A stretch of DNA of 64,000 nt from Paraburkholderia panacisoli (lineage in GTDB: Bacteria; Pseudomonadota; Gammaproteobacteria; Burkholderiales; Burkholderiaceae): NCBI RefSeq assembly GCF_008369935.1, contig NZ_VTUZ01000001.1, forward strand, positions 248,001 to 312,000. Reading direction: 5' to 3'. Below the pieces are notes generated by a model. It saw nothing but the letters and a program-made list of their open reading frames with translations. It ran no database searches and was not told the DNA's origin. This document shows positions 16,777 through 25,364 of this stretch, piece after piece (within the stretch, counting starts at the first letter, position 1; the number at the start of each line of letters is the position of its first letter). A program made the translations under genes and the position numbers.

Positions 16777-18246
16777 TTACGCACGCGCCGTTGCGGCAGC
16801 CGCGTAACCTTCATCCATCTCCTCGGCTTCACGCTCGCCACGCAGCACCGCATGGGCCTCGGCGCGCGTCGCCACGCACGGGCCCGAGCCGAGCAGCGGC
16901 TTGCGGGCGGTCTCGCGCAGCGCGAGCACCGACACGATGCCGATCAGCGACGCGCCCATCAGGTAATACGCGGGCATCATCAGATTGCCGGTGCGGTCGA
17001 CCAGCCATGCGGTCACGAGCGGCGTCGTGCCGCCGAACAACGACACCGAAATATTGAAGCCGATCGCGAGCGCGCCGTAGCGGATCCTGGTCGGAAACAG
17101 CGCCGGCAGCGCCGACGGCATCACGCCGGTAAAGCACGACAGCAGCACGCCGAGAATCATCAGGCCGCCGAACACCGGCAGCACCGTGCCCATGCGGATC
17201 AGCAGCAGCGCGGGAATCGACAGCGTGAACAGACCCAGGCAACCGAACAGCATCACCGGCTTGCGGCCGATCGTGTCGGACAGGCGGCCGGCGGCGAGCG
17301 TCATCGGCATCATCAGGATCATCACGAGCAGCACGAGGAACAGGCCGTGCGTTTCGTTGAAGTGCAGCGTGGCCGACAGATAGCTCGGCAGATACGACAG
17401 CGCCATGTAGTCGGTGACGTTGAAGATCAGCACGAGGCCGACACACAGCAGAAGCGGCTTCCATTGCTGCGCGAGCAACTGACGGAACGACTGCTTCGGC
17501 AGCGCCTTGTCTTCGGCTTCGCGTTGCTCGGCCTGCTTCTTGAACGCAGGCGTTTCTTCGAGCTTCATCCGGATGTACAGACCCACCAGACCCAGCGGCC
17601 CCGCGATCAGGAACGGCACGCGCCAGCCCCACGACAGCAGCGCGTCGTTCGACAGCGTCGCGGTCAGCACCGCCACCGTGCCCGCGCCGAGCACGTAGCC
17701 GATCAGCGTGCCGAACTCGAGGAAGCTGCCCATGAAGCCACGGCGCTTGTCGGTCGAGAACTCGGCGATGAAGGTCGCGGCGCCGCCATACTCGCCGCCA
17801 GTCGAGAAGCCCTGCACCAGTCGCGCGACCAGCAGCAGCACCGGCGCGAAAATGCCGATCGACGCGTAGCCCGGAATCAGGCCGATCGCGAAGGTGCCGA
17901 GCGCCATCATGATCATCGTCATCGCCAGCACGCGCTGACGGCCGATGCGGTCGCCCAGCGGCCCGAACACCATGCCGCCGATCGGCCGCACGAGGAACGC
18001 CGCGGCGAACGTGCCGAACGTGGCGATCAACTGCGCAGACGGATTCGACGACGGGAAGAACACTTTGCCGAGCGTCACGGCGATGTAGCTGTACACGCCG
18101 AAATCGAACCATTCCATCGCGTTGCCGAGCGCCATCGCGCCGACGGCCCGCTTGAGGAGAGATTGGTCGACGACGGTGATGTCGTCCAGAGAGAGGCGTT
18201 GTTCTTCTTTATGGTGTCGCCAGAAGCCGTTGCTGGAAGCGGTCAA
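16777..18246 (-). CDS. proP: ProP-like MFS proton symporter for glycine betaine/proline
   Basis: A 12-helix major facilitator of about 489 residues in the metabolite:H+ symporter group. GNAMEWFDFGVYSYIAVTLG, the loop-2 motif GDRIGRQRVLAM, LVQGFSTGGEYGGAATFIAE and KRRGFMGSFLEFG closely follow E. coli ProP, as do SCFTGVMPSALPALFPTRIR and NLMMPAYYLM. ProP imports proline, betaine and other osmoprotectants under hyperosmotic stress. The C-terminal coiled coil of E. coli ProP is lacking; the tail is short and acidic (EREAEEMDEG). The TTG start at 18246 has GGAG 8 bases upstream and opens MTASSNGFWRHHKEEQ. ATGs at 18288 and 18279 are alternatives. Related KgtP-type transporters remain possible. Confidence 0.82.
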   Translation of the reverse strand: MTASSNGFWRHHKEEQRLSLDDITVVDQSLLKRAVGAMALGNAMEWFDFGVYSYIAVTLGKVFFPSSNPSAQLIATFGTFAAAFLVRPIGGMVFGPLGDRIGRQRVLAMTMIMMALGTFAIGLIPGYASIGIFAPVLLLVARLVQGFSTGGEYGGAATFIAEFSTDKRRGFMGSFLEFGTLIGYVLGAGTVAVLTATLSNDALLSWGWRVPFLIAGPLGLVGLYIRMKLEETPAFKKQAEQREAEDKALPKQSFRQLLAQQWKPLLLCVGLVLIFNVTDYMALSYLPSYLSATLHFNETHGLFLVLLVMILMMPMTLAAGRLSDTIGRKPVMLFGCLGLFTLSIPALLLIRMGTVLPVFGGLMILGVLLSCFTGVMPSALPALFPTRIRYGALAIGFNISVSLFGGTTPLVTAWLVDRTGNLMMPAYYLMGASLIGIVSVLALRETARKPLLGSGPCVATRAEAHAVLRGEREAEEMDEGYAAAATARA

Positions 18247-18288
18247 GGTGAAAACTCCAATGACTGCGACGAAACTCATGACGCGCAT

Positions 18289-18911
18289 GAACGTTCCGCC
18301 ACGGTTGCTGGGAGGTGTGATTTCGCGAGCAAAGCGATGGCCTCACCGTCACCGGAGGCGACGGAGTGGGGCGCAAAAGAAAACACAACGCCCGTGCCTC
18401 GCGAGACATCTCGCGAAAAAACACTCGTCTAGATTGTGCTGACTGTTGCACCTGCGTGGCCGTGGAAGGGGGGCAGATGCATGAGGACGCCGGGGTGGCT
18501 GAAAGCTGGCCCGCGCGCCGCTGAAAGGCTTGAAAGGAAAAAGGCCGGTGCTTGCTCGCCGCTCATGAAGGCGACATGAAACGGGGAAACGACCGACGAG
18601 CCTTCTTGTATAAAAACGGTTCGATTCAGGTTGGCACGCGCAGCGCGGGCCACAATGAAAAGAAATGCTAATGAAGGTGAATTGCTGTTGGAACGATGCA
18701 CATGATAGCACGATGGCGGATGATCGTGCAAACCGGGCTTTCGGAGCAGGGGTGGCTGGAGCGCGTAATCCCTTGGCAGGCGGGGGATTCGGGCGGATTG
18801 CGGCAATGGGCAAACGGGTCTTTGGAGCGACTGGAAATGAACCGTTTGGGTAGTTTTGCGGCCGGTGTCCATGCGAAGGCCGGCGGCAAAAAACGCGACG
18901 AAAAGGCGAAA
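18289..18911. other. Intergenic gap, no gene seen
   Basis: About 620 bp upstream of proP and downstream of yggX, both on the minus strand. Several short ORFs exist in both directions but none has a ribosome-binding site plus coding-like codon use. The region must contain the proP promoter. AT content rises around 18640-18720. Confidence 0.5.
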
Positions 18912-18938
18912 AAAATCCGCGCTCGTGGCGCGGATTTT
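18912..18938 (-). terminator. Rho-independent terminator after yggX
   Basis: An 11-bp perfect stem AAAATCCGCGC / GCGCGGATTTT with a 5-base loop, followed by a T-rich run on the minus strand. It lies 32 bp past the yggX stop. Confidence 0.8.
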
Positions 18939-18970
18939 GTCGGTACGGCTCGCGTCGCTAAAACGCTTTC

Positions 18971-19243
18971 TCAGGCCGACGGCGGCACGTAACCCTGCGC
19001 GGTATCCGCGCCTTCGCCGAAGAAGAATTTCTCGGTCTGCTTCATCAGGTACTGGCGTGCGCGCGGATCGGCCATATTCAGGCGATTTTCGTTGATCAGC
19101 ATGGTCTGCTGCTTCAACCATGCCTGCCAGGCTTCCTTCGAAATGCTTTCGTAGATCCGCTTGCCGAGTTCGCCCGGCAGCGGCGGGAAATCGAGGCCTT
19201 CGGCTTCCTTGCCGAGCTTCGCGCATTGAACCATACGAGTCAT
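18971..19243 (-). CDS. yggX: YggX-type Fe(II)-trafficking / oxidative damage protection protein
   Basis: A 90-residue protein of the usual family length. It starts [20 protein letters not shown] with the conserved Cys7, and [20 protein letters not shown] and [18 protein letters not shown] are family signatures. YggX supports iron-sulfur cluster stability and lowers iron-driven oxidative damage in the cytoplasm. The ATG at 19243 is preceded by AAAGGAG at a normal distance. Directly upstream of that site lies a strong 34-bp hairpin in the leader (19263-19296). It lies downstream of argA on the same strand. Confidence 0.95.
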   Translation of the reverse strand: MTRMVQCAKLGKEAEGLDFPPLPGELGKRIYESISKEAWQAWLKQQTMLINENRLNMADPRARQYLMKQTEKFFFGEGADTAQGYVPPSA

Positions 19244-19262
19244 GCTGTGCTTCTCCTTTGTC

Positions 19263-19296
19263 GACCGGAGTTAGTGCTTCAGCACTTACTCCGGTC
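19263..19296 (-). promoter_or_regulatory. Hairpin in the yggX leader just upstream of its ribosome-binding site
   Basis: GACCGGAGT-A-AGTGCT pairs with AGCACT-A-ACTCCGGTC, 15 of 16 positions, with a two-base loop. No U-tract follows on the minus strand, so it does not look like an argA terminator. The upper-stem AGTGCT could alternatively pair with GAAGCAC just after the Shine-Dalgarno. A regulatory role is inference. Confidence 0.5.
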
Positions 19297-19356
19297 CCAT
19301 GAAAAATGGTTACTGAATTAATGTGGGGCGGGCAGTCGCTTTTAATATGGCGCCGC

Positions 19357-20745
19357 TCAGAGCTGTTTCATCAGCACGAGCGACTTGCGCTGCCAGTTAT
19401 AGAGTCTGCGGCGATCTTCAGGCAGGTCGTCGACTGTGACCTTGACGAAGCCGCGCTTGAGGAACCAGTGTTCGGTGCGCGTGGTGAGCACGAAAATGCG
19501 CGTCAGGCCGCGCGCCCGCGCGCGCTGCTCGATGCGCTTGAGCAGGCGCTCGCCGTCGCCGGTGCCTTGCGCCTCGGGCGCGACCGTCAGGCAGGCCATT
19601 TCGCCGATGCGCTCCTGCGGATACGGATACAGCGCCGCGCAGCCGAACAGCACGCCATCGTGCTCGATGACCGAGAAATGGTCGATGTCGCGTTCGATCT
19701 GATGGCGGCCGCGCCGCACCAGCGTGCCGTCCGCCTCGAGCGGCTCGATCAGCGAGAGAATCCCGCCGACGTCGTCCGGCGTGGCTTCGCGCAGGCTTTC
19801 GAGGTTCTCGTACGAGATCATCGTGCCGACGCCGTCGTGCAGGAACAGTTCCAGCAGCAGGCTGCCGTCGAGCGCGTACGGGATGATGTGCGCCCGCGCG
19901 ACGCCGCCGCGGCACGCGCGGATAGAGTGCTTCAGATAGAAGCCCGCGTCGCCGGTGACTTCGCCGCTCTCGTGCAGCTTGTAGGCGTCGTCGAGCGACA
20001 GTTCGCGCAGCAGTTCGGGGCCGTTTTCGCCGGCTTCCATCAGGCCGGGCGTTTCGGTCAGGAACACGATCTTGTCGGCGCGCAGCGCGATCGCCGCAGC
20101 CGAGGCCACGTCTTCCATCGCCAGATTGAACGCTTCGCCGGTGGGCGAGAAGCCGAGCGGCGACAGCAGCACCAGTTTGCGGCTCGCGAGCGAATGGCGA
20201 ATCGAATCCGCATCGATCTTGCGCACCACCCCGGTGTGCGCGAAGTCGACGCCATCCAGAATGCCGACCGGCCGCGCCGTCACGAAGTTGCCCGACACCA
20301 CGCTGATGTGCGCGTGCGCCATCGGCGTGTTCGGCAAGCCCTGGCTGATCGCGGCCTCGATGTCCAGACGCACTTCGCCGGCCGCTTCTTTCGCGGACTC
20401 GAGCGCACGCGCGTCGGTAATGCGCATGCCGTGCGAAAACTCGGATTCGACGCCATGCAGGCTCATCTGCTCTTCGACCTGCGGTCGCGAGCCATGCACC
20501 AGCACGATCTGGATGCCCATGGCCTGCAGCAGCGCGATGTCGGATACCAGCGCGTTCAGGAGCCCCTGATGCACCACCTCGCCGCCGAATCCGACGACGA
20601 ACGTCTTGTTGCGGAACGCATGGATATAAGGGGCGACTGAGCGCATCCAGTCGACGAATTGCGCATGCTGGGCGAGGTCTTCCGTTGTTCCGGCAGGGGC
20701 CGGAACGCTCGCGGGCGCGGGGACGAGGTCGGTTTGGGAATTCAT
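19357..20745 (-). CDS. argA: N-acetylglutamate synthase (amino-acid N-acetyltransferase)
   Basis: A 462-residue bacterial ArgA. The N-terminal amino-acid kinase-like domain (about 30-290) contains FVVGFGGEVV, IVLVHGSRPQVEEQM and GRV-type substrate loops. The C-terminal GNAT domain (about 310-460) contains ACLTVAPEAQGTGDGERLL, the acetyl-CoA P-loop, and WFLKRGFVKV. It acetylates glutamate with acetyl-CoA in the first step of arginine synthesis and is usually feedback-inhibited by arginine through the kinase-like domain. The ATG at 20745 gives MNSQTDLVPAP; an ATG at 20784 overlaps hrpA. There is no Shine-Dalgarno, and a TATAAT box lies only about 7 bases upstream, suggesting a leaderless or very short leader. 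Confidence 0.93.
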   Translation of the reverse strand: MNSQTDLVPAPASVPAPAGTTEDLAQHAQFVDWMRSVAPYIHAFRNKTFVVGFGGEVVHQGLLNALVSDIALLQAMGIQIVLVHGSRPQVEEQMSLHGVESEFSHGMRITDARALESAKEAAGEVRLDIEAAISQGLPNTPMAHAHISVVSGNFVTARPVGILDGVDFAHTGVVRKIDADSIRHSLASRKLVLLSPLGFSPTGEAFNLAMEDVASAAAIALRADKIVFLTETPGLMEAGENGPELLRELSLDDAYKLHESGEVTGDAGFYLKHSIRACRGGVARAHIIPYALDGSLLLELFLHDGVGTMISYENLESLREATPDDVGGILSLIEPLEADGTLVRRGRHQIERDIDHFSVIEHDGVLFGCAALYPYPQERIGEMACLTVAPEAQGTGDGERLLKRIEQRARARGLTRIFVLTTRTEHWFLKRGFVKVTVDDLPEDRRRLYNWQRKSLVLMKQL

Positions 20746-20751
20746 GCCGGG

Positions 20752-20759
20752 ATTATAAT
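20752..20759. promoter_or_regulatory. Palindromic -10 box shared by divergent argA and hrpA
   Basis: The 8-mer ATTATAAT reads TATAAT on both strands and lies in the 22-bp gap between the two start codons. On each strand the start codon lies about 7-9 bases beyond it, where transcription would begin. The -35 boxes are poor on both sides. Confidence 0.5.
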
Positions 20760-20767
20760 GCGCCCCC

Positions 20768-23700
20768 ATGTCGAATGTACCCAAAAGTCCCGCTGCGGCA
20801 AACGAGAATCCGGCCCCGGCCGCCGATCAGGTGAACGCCGGCGCCGCGCCCAAGCGCGTCCAGCCCAACGAGCCGCATGCGGCGCGCGAGCCGCGTCGTG
20901 CGGTGGAAGGCGCGCCGTCGTCCGCGCAGAAAAATAATCCGCCGCGCGAGCCGCGCCGCGACGCGGCGAAAAACGCCGAAGGCGGAGCCGCGCGTCGCGA
21001 AGCCGGCGCGTCGGCTCAACAATCGCCGCAAGCGGGCGGCGGGTTGCGCAATGCCGGCCGCCGTGAACCGCGAGAAACTAGTAAAGCGGAGGGTGAATCG
21101 CGGCAAGCCGGTGAACCGCGCCCGCCACGTGAACCGCGTGCGCCTCGTGCGCCGCGCGTCGTCGAACCGAATCCGATTCCGCCGATCACGTTCCCCGAAG
21201 CGCTGCCGGTCTCCGCACGCCGCGACGAGATCGCGAGAGCGATTGCGGAGAACCAGGTGGTGATCGTGTCGGGCGAAACCGGCTCGGGCAAAACCACCCA
21301 GCTGCCGAAAATCTGCCTCGCGCTAGGGCGTGGTCTCGGCGCCGGCGGCGCGGGTCTGATCGGCCACACGCAGCCGCGCCGGATCGCCGCATCGGCGACC
21401 GGACGTCGCATCGCCGAAGAACTCGGCACGCCGTTCGGCGAAGTGGTCGGCTACAAGGTGCGTTTCACCGACAACCTGTCGCCGGGCGCGTCGGTCAAGT
21501 TGATGACCGATGGCATCCTGCTCGCCGAAACGCAGACCGATCCGCTGCTCAAAGCGTACGACACGCTGATCATCGACGAAGCGCACGAGCGCAGCTTGAA
21601 CATCGATTTCCTGCTCGGCTATCTGAAGGAAATTCTCGTCAAGCGGCCCGATCTGAAACTGATCGTGACCTCGGCGACCATCGACGCCGACCGCTTCGCG
21701 CGCCACTTCGGCAGCGACGACAAGCCCGCGCCGGTGATCGAGGTGAGCGGCCGGCTCTATCCGGTCGAGGTGCGCTACCGGCCGGTCGTCGAGGACAGCC
21801 CGGCGGTCAAGGCCGCGCAAGGCACGTCGTCGGGATCTTCGTCCGCACGTGGCGAGCGCCCGAAGACCCAGCGCGAAACCGATCGCGATCTGATGGAAGC
21901 GATCGTCGACGCCGTCGACGAACTGTGCCGCGAAGGCCCCGGCGACGTACTGGTGTTCCTGCCCGGCGAGCGCGAAATCCGCGATGCCGCCGAGGCGCTG
22001 CGCAAGCATCATCCGCCGCATACGGAAATTCTGCCGCTGTTCGCACGGTTGTCCGCGGCCGAACAGGAGCGCGTGTTCCGCACCTCGAACACGCGCCGCA
22101 TCGTGCTGGCGACGAACGTCGCCGAAACCTCGCTGACGGTGCCCGGCATTCGCTACGTGGTCGATACCGGCCTCGCGCGCGTGAAGCGCTACTCATATCG
22201 CAACAAGGTCGAGCAGTTGCAGGTCGAGTCGATTTCGCAGGCCGCCGCGAATCAGCGGGCAGGGCGCTGCGGCCGGGTCGCCGACGGCGTGTGCATTCGT
22301 CTCTACGAGGAAAGCGATTTTCAGGGCCGCGTGCGCTTCACCGATCCGGAGATTCTGCGTTCGTCGCTGGCGTCGGTGATTCTGCGGATGAAGTCGCTGC
22401 ATCTGACGGCGATCGAGACCTTCCCGTTTATCGAGCCGCCGCCCGGCCGCGCGATCGCCGACGGCTATCAGCTGCTCAACGAACTCGGCGCGGTCGATGA
22501 CGACAATCAGCTCACACCGCTCGGCCGCGAACTCGCGCGCCTACCGCTCGATCCGCGCGTCGGCCGGATGATTCTGGCCGCGCGCGATCAGCAAGCGTTG
22601 AAGGAAGTGCTGATCATCGCGAGCGCGTTGTCCGTGCAGGACCCGCGCGACCGGCCGATCGAAGCGCAGGAGCAGGCCGACCAGGCGCACCGCCGGTTCG
22701 CCGACGAGCGGTCCGAATTCCTGCAGTGGCTCAAGATCTGGAACTGGTTCGAAGAAGCGATCGCGCACAAGAAGTCGAACAAGCAGTTGCACGAGGAATG
22801 CCGTAAGAACTTCTTGTCGCAGCTGCGACTGCGCGAATGGCGCGACGTGCACTCGCAATTGCTGACGGTGGTGCGCGAGCATGGCTGGCGCTTGAACGAT
22901 GCCGAAGCGACTTTCGAGCAGATCCATCTCGCGCTGCTGACCGGTCTGCTTGGCAACATCGGCCTGAAAGCCGACGACGAACCGTATTACCTCGGCGCGC
23001 GCGGCATCAAGTTCTATCTGTGGCCGGGCTCGGCGCTGGTGAAGAAGGCGGGCAAGTGGGCGATGGCCGCCGAACTGGTCGAGACGAGCCGTCTGTACGC
23101 GCGCTGTATCGCGAAGATCGAGCCGGAGTGGGTCGAGAAGATCGGCGCGCATCTGCTGAAGAAGTCGCTTTCCGAGCCGCATTGGGAGAAGCGTGCGGCG
23201 CAGGTATCGGCGTTCGAGCGGGCGGTGCTGTACGGTCTGCCGATCTATCATCGGCGGCGCGTGAGCTTCGGCAAACAGGACCCGGCGCGTGCGCGCGAGC
23301 TGTTCATTCGCGGCGCGCTGGTCGAAGGCGAGTTCGATACAAAGCTCGCGTTCTTCGCGCACAACCGCAAGCTGCTCGCCGAGATCGAACAACTGGAGCA
23401 CAAGTCGCGTCGCCAGGACGTGCTAGTCGACGACGAGCTGATTTTTGCTTTCTACGACCAGGCGTTGCCGAACGGCATTTACACCGGCGCGTCGTTCGAG
23501 CGCTGGTATCGCGACGAGGTGAAAAAGAGCGGTCAGCCGGAAGACAAGCTGCGCCTGCTGTATCTGTCGCGCGACGATCTGATGCGGCACGAAGCCGCCG
23601 GCGTGACGACCGATCTGTTCCCGAAACGGATGACGATGGCAGGCGTCGAGATGGCGCTGACCTATCACTTCGAGCCGGGTTCGCCGCGCGACGGCGTCAC

Positions 23701-25135
23701 GCTCGCCGTGCCGCTGTATGCGTTGAATCAGGTCGATGCGCGCCGCTGCGAGTGGCTCGTGCCCGGCATGCTGAAAGAGAAGGCGCAACTGCTGCTGAAA
23801 TCCTTGCCGCAGAAGTTGCGGCGGCATTGCGTGCCGTTGCCGGAATACGCGGCCGGGTTCGCCGAACGGCACGGGGGTCCGCGTTTCGGTGCGGGCGGTT
23901 TGCTGGAGTCGCTGATCGCCGACGTTCGCGAGCAGACTCAGGTCGCGATGAAGCAGTCGGACTTCAAGCTCGAGACCTTGATGCCGCATCTGTTCATGAA
24001 CTTCAAGGTCGTCGACGAGCACGGGCGGCAGCTTGCGATGGGCCGTAACCTGTCGCAACTGCGCGCCGAACTCGGCGGCCAGGCGCAGCAGCATTTCCAG
24101 AAGATCGCGTCGAGCGCGGCGGGCGCGGCCCTGGCGGATGCGGGTGGCGGCGGTGTCGCGGCGCCTGCGCAAGGAGCAGGGGCGGTTGGGTTGGTAGGTG
24201 GCGCCGCGCAGCGCGGCAAGGGCGCGGCCGGGGCCGGGGCCGGCCCGCAAACCGCGCCGCAAGGTGGCACGGCGGGCACCGCGCTGTATGAAAAACTGAC
24301 GACCTGGAATTTCGGCAAGCTCCCCGAGTTGCTCGAGATTCGCCGCGGCGGCCAGACGCTGTTCGGCTACCCGGCGTTGGTGGATCGCGGCACCCATTGC
24401 GACGTCGAAGTGTTCGATTCGCCGGACGAAGCCGCGCGGATTCATCGCGCGGGATTGCGCCGGCTTTTTGCGTTGCAGTTGAAGGAGCCGATCAAATACC
24501 TCGAGAAGAATCTGCCGGGCCTGCGCGAAATGGCGATGCAGTTCATGCCGCGCGGCACGCAGGAAGAATTGCGCGATCAACTGATCGACACCGCGCTCGA
24601 TCGCGCGTGTCTGCAGGACCCGCTGCCCGACGATGACGTCAGTTTCCATACGCGACGCGACGAGGGACGCAGCCGTCTGACGCTGCTGGCTCAGGAAATC
24701 GCGCGTCTGGTCGGGCAGATTCTCGGCGAATACGCGAGCGTGACGAAAAAGCTGGTGCAGGCGAAGTCGTTCGCGGCCGCGCATGCGGACATGCAGAATC
24801 AGCTCGATGGGTTGATCGGCAAGCGCTTTGTGGTCGATACGCCGTACATGCAACTGGCGCACTTTCCACGCTATCTGAAAGCGATGACGCTGCGTATCGA
24901 CAAGCTGAAGGCGGACCCGGCACGCGACGCGCGGCAGTTCGCCGAGTTTCAGCCGCTGTTGCAGAACTATCAGCGTGCGGTGTCGCAGCGTGGCGGCGTG
25001 CTGGATCCGCGACTGTCGGAGTTCCGCTGGCTGCTGGAGGAATTGCGCGTTTCGCTGTTCGCCCAGGAGTTGCGTACGCCGATGCCTGTTTCGGTGAAGC
25101 GGTTGCACAAGGTTTGGGAGTCGATGCAGCGCTGA
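20768..25135 (+). CDS. hrpA: ATP-dependent RNA helicase HrpA (DEAH box)
   Basis: A 1455-residue protein, longer than the roughly 1300 of E. coli. A basic Pro/Ala-rich tail occupies residues 1-135. The helicase core follows: Walker A GETGSGKTTQLPK (about 162), DEAH in IIDEAHERSLNID (about 270), SAT in LIVTSATIDADRF, and motif VI QRAGRCGRV (about 495). The HA2, OB-fold and DUF3418 C-terminal regions complete the architecture. HrpA acts in mRNA processing and in resolving stalled ribosomes. A Gly/Ala-rich insertion lies at about residues 1115-1172. No Shine-Dalgarno precedes the ATG, and a -10-like box is only 9 bases upstream. Confidence 0.95.
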   Translation: MSNVPKSPAAANENPAPAADQVNAGAAPKRVQPNEPHAAREPRRAVEGAPSSAQKNNPPREPRRDAAKNAEGGAARREAGASAQQSPQAGGGLRNAGRREPRETSKAEGESRQAGEPRPPREPRAPRAPRVVEPNPIPPITFPEALPVSARRDEIARAIAENQVVIVSGETGSGKTTQLPKICLALGRGLGAGGAGLIGHTQPRRIAASATGRRIAEELGTPFGEVVGYKVRFTDNLSPGASVKLMTDGILLAETQTDPLLKAYDTLIIDEAHERSLNIDFLLGYLKEILVKRPDLKLIVTSATIDADRFARHFGSDDKPAPVIEVSGRLYPVEVRYRPVVEDSPAVKAAQGTSSGSSSARGERPKTQRETDRDLMEAIVDAVDELCREGPGDVLVFLPGEREIRDAAEALRKHHPPHTEILPLFARLSAAEQERVFRTSNTRRIVLATNVAETSLTVPGIRYVVDTGLARVKRYSYRNKVEQLQVESISQAAANQRAGRCGRVADGVCIRLYEESDFQGRVRFTDPEILRSSLASVILRMKSLHLTAIETFPFIEPPPGRAIADGYQLLNELGAVDDDNQLTPLGRELARLPLDPRVGRMILAARDQQALKEVLIIASALSVQDPRDRPIEAQEQADQAHRRFADERSEFLQWLKIWNWFEEAIAHKKSNKQLHEECRKNFLSQLRLREWRDVHSQLLTVVREHGWRLNDAEATFEQIHLALLTGLLGNIGLKADDEPYYLGARGIKFYLWPGSALVKKAGKWAMAAELVETSRLYARCIAKIEPEWVEKIGAHLLKKSLSEPHWEKRAAQVSAFERAVLYGLPIYHRRRVSFGKQDPARARELFIRGALVEGEFDTKLAFFAHNRKLLAEIEQLEHKSRRQDVLVDDELIFAFYDQALPNGIYTGASFERWYRDEVKKSGQPEDKLRLLYLSRDDLMRHEAAGVTTDLFPKRMTMAGVEMALTYHFEPGSPRDGVTLAVPLYALNQVDARRCEWLVPGMLKEKAQLLLKSLPQKLRRHCVPLPEYAAGFAERHGGPRFGAGGLLESLIADVREQTQVAMKQSDFKLETLMPHLFMNFKVVDEHGRQLAMGRNLSQLRAELGGQAQQHFQKIASSAAGAALADAGGGGVAAPAQGAGAVGLVGGAAQRGKGAAGAGAGPQTAPQGGTAGTALYEKLTTWNFGKLPELLEIRRGGQTLFGYPALVDRGTHCDVEVFDSPDEAARIHRAGLRRLFALQLKEPIKYLEKNLPGLREMAMQFMPRGTQEELRDQLIDTALDRACLQDPLPDDDVSFHTRRDEGRSRLTLLAQEIARLVGQILGEYASVTKKLVQAKSFAAAHADMQNQLDGLIGKRFVVDTPYMQLAHFPRYLKAMTLRIDKLKADPARDARQFAEFQPLLQNYQRAVSQRGGVLDPRLSEFRWLLEELRVSLFAQELRTPMPVSVKRLHKVWESMQR

Positions 25136-25364
25136 GTGGGGCCAGCGCGGGTGGCGCCGCGCGTACTACACGTTTGAAGGCGTCGGCAGCGCGAGGTTGC
25201 GTTTTTTGCGTGGCTCGAACTGCACGCGACGCCACACGTTGTGAGAGTGACGTCACGTGCAACGGGCGCGGGCCCTTTGGGACCCGCGCTCGCTAATGCC
25301 GCAACCACGCCTAAGCCATCATGGACGCATGCCCCCGGCGGCATACGAGTCCCGCGTCTTTAGC

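Noticed and set aside
18665..18992. Short plus-strand ORFs in the gap upstream of proP
   Set aside because: No ribosome-binding sites or motifs; one runs into the yggX terminator and the 3' end of yggX.
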